Source: Burkholderiales bacterium
GTDB taxonomy: Bacteria > Pseudomonadota > Gammaproteobacteria > Burkholderiales > Ga0077523
Direction: 5' to 3'
DNA length: 7,438 nt
NCBI GenBank assembly: GCA_025459035.1
Contig: JALORJ010000119.1
Span: 1-7,438 of the forward strand
In this document: piece by piece, positions 1-6,716 of the stretch
How positions within the stretch are numbered: the stretch's first letter is position 1
Layout of the letters: every line of letters starts with the position of its first letter
Notes under the pieces: model-generated
Told to the model about the DNA's origin: nothing
What the model saw: the letters and a program-made list of their open reading frames with translations, nothing else
Databases searched by the model: none
Made by a program: the position numbers and the translations under genes

Positions 1-757
1 GGAGTCGCAGCGCGAAGCCGCCGCATCGACGGCACGGGCGGTCGATGCGGTGACGACGAGCATCGCGCGGGTCGCCGAGAACGCGGCGGCGACCGTCGAC
101 ACGTCGACCCAGTCGGCGCAGCGGTCGGCGAGCGGCGAGCAGCTCGTGTCGACCGCAGCCGCCGAGACCCGCGCGATCGCAGACGCGGTGTCGAAGGCGG
201 CCACCGAAGTCACCACGCTCGGCGCGCGGTCGGAGGAGATCAGCCGCATCGTCGCTGTCATCAAGGAGATCGCGGACCAGACCAATCTGCTCGCGCTCAA
301 TGCCGCGATCGAGGCCGCCCGCGCCGGCGAGCAGGGACGCGGCTTCGCGGTGGTGGCCGACGAGGTCCGTGGACTGGCCGAGCGCACGGCCAAGGCGACC
401 GCCGAGATCGGCGACATGATCGGCAAGATCCAGGACGGCACCCGCGCGTCGGTCGCCAGCATGAATGCCGGCAACGAGCGCGTGCGCTCCGGTGTGCAGA
501 TGAGCGAGTCGGCCGCGGTGGCCCTGAAGGAGATCGAGTCGGGCGCCCGCTCGACCCTGGCGAAGGTGTCGGAGATCGCCACCGCCACGCAGGCGCAGCG
601 TCAGTCCGCGACCGACATCGCGCGAAACGTCGAATCGATCGCGCGCATGGCCGGCGAGAACGCGTCGTCGATCCAGCGCATGGGCGAAAGCGCCCGGGCG
701 ATGGAAGCCCAGGCTGCCGCGCTCACGCAGCTGGTGCAGCGCTTCCGCGTCGGCTGA
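1..757 (+). CDS. Methyl-accepting chemotaxis protein, C-terminal signalling domain (5' partial)
   Basis: This is the cytoplasmic signalling part of a chemoreceptor, which controls the CheA kinase through CheW. The frame is open from base 2 to the TGA at 755-757, giving 251 visible residues. A GTG at 50 is internal, not the start, because coding-quality sequence continues upstream to the edge. The hallmark is the highly conserved hairpin tip at about residues 83-125 of the fragment: an IKEIADQTNLLALNAAIEA stretch followed by ARAGEQGRGFAVVADEVR. Alanine- and serine-rich heptad-like helices flank it on both sides, as expected for the long antiparallel coiled coil carrying the methylation sites. 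The protein ends in LVQRFRVG, a usual MCP ending, and has no NWETF-type CheR/CheB tether. The sensor and membrane segments lie outside the window, so the ligand cannot be guessed. It converges on the phosphatase gene and shares no visible operon with it. Confidence 0.96.
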   Translation, partial: ESQREAAASTARAVDAVTTSIARVAENAAATVDTSTQSAQRSASGEQLVSTAAAETRAIADAVSKAATEVTTLGARSEEISRIVAVIKEIADQTNLLALNAAIEAARAGEQGRGFAVVADEVRGLAERTAKATAEIGDMIGKIQDGTRASVASMNAGNERVRSGVQMSESAAVALKEIESGARSTLAKVSEIATATQAQRQSATDIARNVESIARMAGENASSIQRMGESARAMEAQAAALTQLVQRFRVG

Positions 758-773
758 GACGCGCGGCGCGGCC

Positions 774-803
774 GTCGGACCCTCGCCGATGCGAGGGTCC
801 GAC
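774..803. terminator. Perfect 13-bp hairpin between convergent genes, probable bidirectional terminator
   Basis: Bases 774-786 (GTCGGACCCTCGC) pair perfectly with 791-803 around a four-base loop (CGAT). The hairpin lies 16 bases after the chemoreceptor stop and 14 bases beyond the phosphatase stop on the other strand, so it could end both transcripts. Neither side carries a T-run, so it is not a textbook intrinsic terminator. It may instead protect 3' ends or work with Rho. Confidence 0.65.
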
Positions 804-817
804 GATCACTGCAGGTG

Positions 818-2875
818 TCAGCGTCGCACCGATGCGCGGCGGCGGGCCCCGACCGCGATCATCGCGAGTCCGCCGAGGAGCATCGCGTAGGTCGACGGCT
901 CCGGCACCGCGTAGGTCATGTCGATCAGACGACCGCGATAGTCGAGCACGTCGTTGACCGGGTAGTCGGCGAGCCGGACCTCGCCGCCGAGCCCGCCGGT
1001 GGCGCGGTCGGCCTGGATGAAGTCGGCCAGCACCTCGGAGTAGTTGCGCGTCGCCGCCGGCAGGCGGAACTCGGTCAGGCCCAGCGATGCGAACGGATAG
1101 CCGTCGCCGCCGCGCTGGAGGAAGTCGATCGTGGCCAGTGACAGGCGCGCGGCGCCGTCGACGAACGCGTCACCGCGATCGACCCGATCGAACTGCACCC
1201 CGCGACCACCGACCTCGAAGAGCAGCGTGCCGTCGTCGAGCTCGATGCGCAGCACGCGCGCCCCACCCGGAAGCGTCGAGTCGTACTCGACCTGGATCCC
1301 GGACACCTGCGGGAAGCGGCCCTGCACGGCGCCTTCGGGGGACGCACCGGACAGACCGTGCTCGAGCAGCGCCTTCAGCTGCATGACGCTCACGTCGGGC
1401 ACCACGCCGACCAGGTTGGTGAACGACAGCGTGCTGTTGACGTTGCCGAGCGTGATCGGACCTTCGCCGATCGACGCCCGGATCCCGCCGCCGTTCTGCA
1501 GCGCGACCGTCGCACCGGTGTACCAGCGCATCGAGTCGGCGACCAGGTTGCCGAGATTGCTCTCGGCGTTGCGCACGCCGGGCACGAAGGCGCCGGGCAG
1601 CAGGCCGGCGGCCCCGCGCGGATCCGAACCTTCCGCGCCGGGTCCGAGCAGCACGGAGGCGTTGCCGATGATCGTCGCCTCCTGCGCCGCGACGAAGGCC
1701 CGCACCGGCGCCACGACATCGCGCGCGATGTCGGCGGCGGCGGTGCCCGGCGTCGTCACGGTGACGCGATCGGCGTCGGCGGCTGCGCCCGACACGCGAT
1801 GCAGCGTCGTGCCGGCGTCGACGATCGGTGCGCCCGCCGCATTGCGGACGACCTCGCCGGTGGTCGGATCGAGGGAAAAGTTGAGCTCGCCGACGTAGCG
1901 GTTGCCGAAGTTCGACGTGACCACCAGCGCGGACTCGCCCGCGACCGCCGTGCCGACGACGGTCGGGTAGGTCAGCGGACCCGGCACGTCACCCGACACC
2001 CGCGGCGCGCCGCTGTTCATCAGCTCGTGCCCGCCGCCGGACAGGACGATGTCCACACCCGACAGCTGCGGCACGATCGTGCCGATCTCGTTGTTCGCGT
2101 TCTGCAGGTGGCTCATCAGGACGATCGCGTTGACGCCCTGTGCCTCCAGCGCGTCGACCTGCGCCTGCAGGATCGGCACCAGCGCGTTCAGGTTCTGCGC
2201 GTCGGTCGCCGCGGGATCGAAGCCGATCAGCTGCAGCGGCGCCGGCGACGAGATGGCATTGAGCAACGGCGTGGTCGCCCCGACCAGACCGATGCGCAGT
2301 CCGCCGCTCACTTCCACGATCTTCGACGGTGCCACCACACCGGCGGCGGCGAGTGCCTGGAAGCTCGCCGGCGCGGTCGGGCCGGTGAAGGCGAGGTTCG
2401 ACGACAGGTAGGTCGTGCCGGAGCGCTCGGCGAAGCGCGCGGCGACATCGGTGCGCAGGTCGAACTCGTGATTGCCGAACACCGCCGCGTCGAAGCCGAT
2501 GCGGCGCATCGCGATCGCGTCATAGAAGTCGGACGGCGCAGTGCCGGCCACGGGGTCGCCGCCGAACGCGGCGTAGCTCGCGTTCAGCCGCACGCCGGGA
2601 ATGAACGCGTCGCCCGCGTTGAGCGTCAGCACCGAGCGGCCGCCGGCAGCGGCGCGTTCACGCTCGATCACCGCGGCGAGACGGTCGATGCCGCCGTAGA
2701 ACGATGTCGCGTTGCCGGCGACGTCGCGCGCGTTGCCTGCCGCGCTGATGAGCCAGGACTCCTGGTCACCGACGTGAAGCAGCGTGACGCCTGCGCCGAA
2801 CGCGCTCGGCGCGGACAACGAAGCGGAAAGAGCGAGCGCGATGGCGCGCACGCGAAACACACGGAACCGACGCAT
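818..2875 (-). CDS. Exported PEP-CTERM bifunctional metallophosphatase / 5'-nucleotidase family protein
   Basis: This is a 685-residue, two-domain protein of the UshA/5'-nucleotidase superfamily, whose members hydrolyse phosphate from nucleotides or related esters outside the cytoplasm. Residues 1-28 look like a signal peptide (Arg-rich start, hydrophobic core, cleavage near AFG/AG). The metallophosphatase domain shows LLHVGDQES (32-40), NAGD (86-89), GNHEFD (134-139), MSH (254-256) and SGGGHE (279-284). The C-terminal nucleotidase domain shows ESNLGNLVADSMR (438-450), NGGGIR (461-466) and GGDGYPF (589-595). Residues 657-685 are a PEP-CTERM signal: VPEPS, a hydrophobic segment, then an Arg-rich tail, which is processed by exosortase in known systems. 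The ATG at 2875 is preferred over one at 2917 because AGGAG sits 6 bases before it and the signal peptide begins there. Two metal-site positions differ from the classical motifs (Glu39 where a His is usual, Leu285 after His283), so the exact substrate is open. Its G+C and codon use resemble those of its neighbours. Confidence 0.92.
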   Translation of the reverse strand: MRRFRVFRVRAIALALSASLSAPSAFGAGVTLLHVGDQESWLISAAGNARDVAGNATSFYGGIDRLAAVIERERAAAGGRSVLTLNAGDAFIPGVRLNASYAAFGGDPVAGTAPSDFYDAIAMRRIGFDAAVFGNHEFDLRTDVAARFAERSGTTYLSSNLAFTGPTAPASFQALAAAGVVAPSKIVEVSGGLRIGLVGATTPLLNAISSPAPLQLIGFDPAATDAQNLNALVPILQAQVDALEAQGVNAIVLMSHLQNANNEIGTIVPQLSGVDIVLSGGGHELMNSGAPRVSGDVPGPLTYPTVVGTAVAGESALVVTSNFGNRYVGELNFSLDPTTGEVVRNAAGAPIVDAGTTLHRVSGAAADADRVTVTTPGTAAADIARDVVAPVRAFVAAQEATIIGNASVLLGPGAEGSDPRGAAGLLPGAFVPGVRNAESNLGNLVADSMRWYTGATVALQNGGGIRASIGEGPITLGNVNSTLSFTNLVGVVPDVSVMQLKALLEHGLSGASPEGAVQGRFPQVSGIQVEYDSTLPGGARVLRIELDDGTLLFEVGGRGVQFDRVDRGDAFVDGAARLSLATIDFLQRGGDGYPFASLGLTEFRLPAATRNYSEVLADFIQADRATGGLGGEVRLADYPVNDVLDYRGRLIDMTYAVPEPSTYAMLLGGLAMIAVGARRRASVRR

Positions 2876-2881
2876 GACGAT

Positions 2882-2886
2882 CTCCT
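2882..2886 (-). promoter_or_regulatory. Shine-Dalgarno site of the metallophosphatase gene
   Basis: The minus strand reads AGGAG followed by a 6-base spacer and the ATG at 2875-2873. This fixes the start 14 codons downstream of the earliest possible ATG (2917), which has no comparable site. Confidence 0.8.
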
Positions 2887-2894
2887 GAAGGGGA

Positions 2895-2914
2895 CAGGGT
2901 CTCTGCGGACCCTG
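2895..2914 (-). promoter_or_regulatory. 7-bp perfect inverted repeat in the metallophosphatase leader
   Basis: CAGGGTC (2895-2901) and GACCCTG (2908-2914) form a perfect 7-bp stem around a 6-base loop, 8 bases upstream of the Shine-Dalgarno site. It could be a leader hairpin or a small dyad operator. No clear -35/-10 pair could be read in the surrounding 128-base spacer, so its role is inference only. Confidence 0.35.
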
Positions 2915-2977
2915 CACGTCACCCTACAAAGCGACTGTTGCGTGCGCGTTCCACGCGCCGTGGTTCCTTCGTACTGC

Positions 2978-2999
2978 ATGCCGGCGCCCGCGCCGGCAT
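2978..2999 (-). terminator. GC-rich 10-bp hairpin just after ychF, possible terminator
   Basis: ATGCCGGCGC (2978-2987) and GCGCCGGCAT (2990-2999) are perfect inverse complements separated by two bases. In RNA this would fold as an 8-bp stem with a 6-base loop. It begins 4 bases past the ychF stop on the minus strand. No T-run follows, so it may be a 3'-end stabiliser or a Rho-assisted stop rather than an intrinsic terminator. Confidence 0.4.
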
Positions 3000-3003
3000 C
3001 GCG

Positions 3004-4098
<1,095 letters not shown>

Positions 4099-4135
4099 GG
4101 GAGACAGTCCGTTCGGAGGTTGGGCGGCGGGCCGG

Positions 4136-4702
4136 TCAGCCCTTCGTGTGGAGGCGAAGCATCGCCTCCTCGGTGCGGTGCGCGAGCAGCAGCGGCCACA
4201 CGTCCAGCGCTCGGTCGATGGCCGCGTCGATCGCGTCCTGCTCCTCGCGGCGCGGGGCCTGCAGCACCCAGTGGATCACCTGCGCGCGGTCACCGGGATG
4301 ACCGATGCCCAGACGCAGGCGCCAGAAATCCGCGCCGAGGTGGGCGACGATGTCCTTGATGCCGTTGTGACCGGCGGCACCGCCGCCGCGACGCAGCTTC
4401 GCGCCACCGGCCGGCAGGTCCAGTTCGTCGTGCACGACGAGGATGTCGTCGAGGTCGATCTTGTGGAACCGCGCGAGTGCGCCGACCGCACGCCCGCTCG
4501 CGTTCATGTACGTGGTCGGCAGCAGCAGGTGGCAGTCGCCGTCGGGCCCGCGAACCTTGCCGGTCAGGCCGTGGAAGCGCGACTCGACGCGCAGCGCGAC
4601 CCCGGCCGCGCGGGCCACCCGCTCGACGAACCAGAAGCCCGCGTTGTGCCGCGTGGCCTCGTGCTCGCGGCCCGGGTTGCCCAGGCCCACCAGCAGTTTC
4701 AT
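4136..4702 (-). CDS. pth: Peptidyl-tRNA hydrolase
   Basis: This cytoplasmic enzyme cleaves the ester bond of peptidyl-tRNAs released prematurely from ribosomes and so recycles tRNA. The 188 residues are close to the usual length of about 190. All catalytic and binding positions are present: His19 in TRHNAGF (17-23), Asn67 in TYMNASG (64-70), Asp92 in VHDELDLPAG (90-99) and Asn113 in GHNGIKDI (111-118), matching E. coli His20, Asn68, Asp93 and Asn114. The start is placed at the ATG of MKLLVGLGNPG. A possible ATG at 4744 would add 14 non-family residues and lies inside the loop of the rplY terminator, so it is rejected. No strong Shine-Dalgarno site precedes 4702. The gene starts only 16 bases after the T-run of that terminator, so its transcription must come from readthrough or from a promoter inside rplY. 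Confidence 0.97.
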   Translation of the reverse strand: MKLLVGLGNPGREHEATRHNAGFWFVERVARAAGVALRVESRFHGLTGKVRGPDGDCHLLLPTTYMNASGRAVGALARFHKIDLDDILVVHDELDLPAGGAKLRRGGGAAGHNGIKDIVAHLGADFWRLRLGIGHPGDRAQVIHWVLQAPRREEQDAIDAAIDRALDVWPLLLAHRTEEAMLRLHTKG

Positions 4703-4718
4703 CGCGTCGCACCCGCGC

Positions 4719-4755
4719 AAAAACAAACGCCCGCTGCGATGCACTGCAGCGGGCG
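4719..4755 (-). terminator. Intrinsic (rho-independent) terminator after rplY
   Basis: On the minus strand, CGCCCGCTGC (4755-4746) and GCAGCGGGCG (4737-4728) form a perfect 10-bp GC-rich stem with an 8-base loop. It is followed directly by TTTGTTTTT (4727-4719). This is a textbook terminator and the best one in the window. It lies 29 bases beyond the rplY stop and just upstream of pth. Confidence 0.9.
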
Positions 4756-4784
4756 GCGGGCGCGCAGGCGAACCCGCGCGTCGA

Positions 4785-5477
4785 TCACTTCTTCGCGGCG
4801 GGCTTGGCCGAAGCCTTGGCGGCCGCGGGATCCTTTTCCTTCTGTGCGATCGCGGGCACGTTCGCAGCCGACACGGGCGCCGCGGCGTCCTCGGCTTCGA
4901 CCGCGCCGCGGGGCACCTGGATGGTCGCCACGACGGCGTTGTCGCCGTGCTTCAGTTGCGTCGACTCGACCCCGGCGGGAAGCACGAGGTCGCCCAGGTG
5001 GATCGAGTCACCGAGCTGCACTTCGCCGAGGTCGACGGTGACGAACTCGGGCAGATCGGCCGGCAGACACTGCACGTCGATCTCGTTCAGCACGTGGTTG
5101 ATGATGCCGTGGCCCAGCTTCACGCCCGGCGCGTTCTCCGCGTTGACGAAGTGCAGCGGCACCTTCATGTGCAGCTTCTGGTCGGCGGCGATGCGCTGGA
5201 AGTCGATATGCGTGATCTCGAGCGCGCGCCACGGATGCATCTGGACGTCGCGCAGCAGCACGCGGTCGGAATCGGTGCCGACCTTCAGCGTCAGCACCGA
5301 GGCGTGGAAGGCCTCGAGCTTCAGGTGCTTCGCGAGCGCGTTGCGATCGAGCTCGATCGGGGTGGGCGGCTTGCCGCCGCCGTAGACGATGCCGGGCACG
5401 CCGCCCTTGCGACGCAGACGGCGGCTCGCACCCGTTCCCTGCGCCGATCGCTCGGTGGCGATGACTTCGAATTGCAT
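4785..5477 (-). CDS. rplY: 50S ribosomal protein L25/general stress protein Ctc
   Basis: L25 binds 5S rRNA in the central protuberance of the large subunit. The 230-residue product is the long two-domain (TL5/CTC) form, unlike the roughly 94-residue E. coli protein. The 5S-binding N-terminal domain covers about 1-95, with SRRLRRKGGVPGIVYGG (18-34) and HIDFQRI (90-96). The beta-rich CTC domain covers about 100-190, with a PEFVTVDLGEVQLGDSIHL stretch (143-161). A low-complexity Ala/Lys tail (about 213-230) closes the protein, as is common in this form. The start is the ATG at 5477, supported by AGGAG 8 bases upstream. An open frame extends back to 5654 but runs into the end of prs and looks non-family. 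It follows prs by 115 bases, across a long hairpin that may control it, and ends before a strong terminator. Confidence 0.97.
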   Translation of the reverse strand: MQFEVIATERSAQGTGASRRLRRKGGVPGIVYGGGKPPTPIELDRNALAKHLKLEAFHASVLTLKVGTDSDRVLLRDVQMHPWRALEITHIDFQRIAADQKLHMKVPLHFVNAENAPGVKLGHGIINHVLNEIDVQCLPADLPEFVTVDLGEVQLGDSIHLGDLVLPAGVESTQLKHGDNAVVATIQVPRGAVEAEDAAAPVSAANVPAIAQKEKDPAAAKASAKPAAKK

Positions 5478-5485
5478 GATGACTG

Positions 5486-5490
5486 CTCCT
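5486..5490 (-). promoter_or_regulatory. Shine-Dalgarno site of rplY
   Basis: The minus strand reads AGGAG with an 8-base spacer before the ATG at 5477-5475. This fixes the L25 start at MQFEVIATERSAQG. Confidence 0.8.
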
Positions 5491-5526
5491 GTGACGGGCA
5501 CCGGCCGCGACCAGACGGCGCCGTGG

Positions 5527-5582
5527 AAAACCGGCACGCGCGAATCCGCACGGCCGGAGCGAAGGAAGCGACGCGTGCCGGT
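5527..5582 (-). terminator. Long inverted repeat between prs and rplY: weak terminator or attenuator
   Basis: ACCGGCACGCG (5530-5540) and CGCGTGCCGGT (5572-5582) are perfect 11-base inverse complements. The 31 bases between them contain a smaller stem (5545-5548 with 5555-5558). On the minus strand the structure starts 10 bases after the prs stop and ends in a TTTT run (5530-5527, the first T shared with the stem) followed by CC. The stem is strong but the T-run is short, so partial termination, attenuation or 3'-end protection of prs mRNA are all possible. The rest of the prs-rplY spacer (5478-5526) shows only the rplY ribosome-binding site. Confidence 0.5.
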
Positions 5583-5592
5583 CGGGCGCGCG

Positions 5593-6594
5593 TCACTCCA
5601 TGAACAACGACGACACGCTGTCCTCGTTGCTGATGCGAAGCATGGTCTCGGCAAGCAGGCCGGCGATCGTGAGCGACCGGATCCGCCCGCAGGCGGCGGC
5701 TGGTTCGGACAGCGGGATGGTGTCGGTGACGACCAGCTCGTCGATCGCCGAGTTGGAGATGCGCTCGACCGCCTTGCCGGACAGCACCGGGTGCGTGCAG
5801 TACGCCAGCACGCGCGTGGCGCCCTTGTCCTTCAGCGCCGCGGCGGCCTCGCACAGCGTGTTCGCCGTGTCGACCATGTCGTCCATGATCACGCAGGTGC
5901 GCCCGGCGACGTCGCCGATGATGTTCATCACGGTCGACACGTTCGGGCGCGGGCGCCGCTTGTCGATGATCGCCAGGTCCGACTCGAGGCGCTTCGCGAG
6001 CGCCCGCGCGCGGACCACGCCACCGACGTCGGGCGACACCACGATCAGGTTGTCGTGCGCGTGCTTCCAGATGTCGCCCAGCAGGATCGGCGCGGCGTAG
6101 ACGTTGTCGACGGGGATGTCGAAGAAGCCCTGGATCTGGTCGGCGTGCAGGTCCATCGTCAGCACGCGATGCACGCCGGCCACCGCGAGCATGTTCGCCA
6201 CGACCTTGGCGCTGATCGCCACGCGCGCCGAGCGCGGCCGCCGGTCCTGGCGGGCGTAGCCGAAATACGGGATGGCCGCCGTGATGCGTCCGGCCGACGA
6301 GCGCTTCAGCGCATCGGCCATCAGCACGACTTCCATCAGGTTGTCGTTGGTCGGCATGCACGTCGACTGCAGGATGAAGACGTCGCGACCGCGGACGTTC
6401 TCGAGCAGTTCGACCATGACCTCGCCGTCGCTGAAGCGCCCCACCGTCGCGCGGCCCAGCCGCAGGTTCAGGTGCTTGCACACCGACTCGGCCAGCCGCG
6501 GGTTGGCGTTGCCGGTGAACACCATGAGGTTGTCGGACCCCAGCGGTTGGCGGTCGACGGCGCCGGTGGCGCGGGCAAGCACGGAACTGGTCAC
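5593..6594 (-). CDS. prs: Ribose-phosphate pyrophosphokinase (PRPP synthetase)
   Basis: This cytoplasmic enzyme transfers pyrophosphate from ATP to ribose-5-phosphate, making PRPP for purine, pyrimidine, NAD, His and Trp synthesis. In 333-residue numbering it shows FSDGE (54-58), ARQDRRPRS (114-122), the PRPP synthetase signature DLHADQIQGFF (148-158), DKRRP (211-215) and the ribose-phosphate loop DDMVDTANT (238-246). All lie in family order and end in SVSSLFME. The start is uncertain. The GTG at 6594 gives 333 residues against a usual 310-320, and an ATG at 6525 gives 310. The residues SDNL just before that ATG resemble the N-terminus of betaproteobacterial orthologues, which argues for a start upstream of 6525. 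None of the candidates has a good Shine-Dalgarno site. It lies 36 bases after tRNA-Gln. Confidence 0.96.
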   Translation of the reverse strand: MTSSVLARATGAVDRQPLGSDNLMVFTGNANPRLAESVCKHLNLRLGRATVGRFSDGEVMVELLENVRGRDVFILQSTCMPTNDNLMEVVLMADALKRSSAGRITAAIPYFGYARQDRRPRSARVAISAKVVANMLAVAGVHRVLTMDLHADQIQGFFDIPVDNVYAAPILLGDIWKHAHDNLIVVSPDVGGVVRARALAKRLESDLAIIDKRRPRPNVSTVMNIIGDVAGRTCVIMDDMVDTANTLCEAAAALKDKGATRVLAYCTHPVLSGKAVERISNSAIDELVVTDTIPLSEPAAACGRIRSLTIAGLLAETMLRISNEDSVSSLFME

Positions 6595-6630
6595 GGCAGT
6601 GGGCGTTGGCAGACGACGCGCGGACGAAGA

Positions 6631-6707
6631 TGGCTGGGGAGGAAGGATTCGAACCTTCGCATGCCGGAATCAAAATCCGGTGCCTTAACCAGCTTGGCGA
6701 CTCCCCA
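6631..6707 (-). tRNA. tRNA-Gln(TTG)
   Basis: This is a 77-base tRNA with an encoded CCA (6633-6631). The acceptor stem TGGGGAG pairs with CTCCCCA, with discriminator G. The anticodon stem CCGGA/TCCGG encloses the loop TTTTGAT, giving anticodon TTG at 6673-6671, which reads CAA and, by wobble, CAG. The T arm is GAAGG-TTCGAAT-CCTTC. Only 9 bases separate its 5' end from the ispE stop, so it is probably cut from an ispE-tRNA-prs transcript. This placement is common in proteobacteria. Confidence 0.98.
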
Positions 6708-6716
6708 GTGGACTGA

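Noticed and set aside
2915..2950. Possible Pho box (CGTCAC...GACTG) upstream of the phosphatase
   Set aside because: The two half-sites match the CTGTCAT-type repeat too poorly to call. No phosphate control can be claimed.
4744..4744. Alternative upstream ATG for pth
   Set aside because: It lies in the loop of the rplY terminator and adds 14 residues not seen in the family.
5321..6673. A 450-codon minus-strand frame overlapping prs in another frame
   Set aside because: It starts inside the tRNA and reads prs out of frame. The correct frame gives clear PRPP synthetase motifs.
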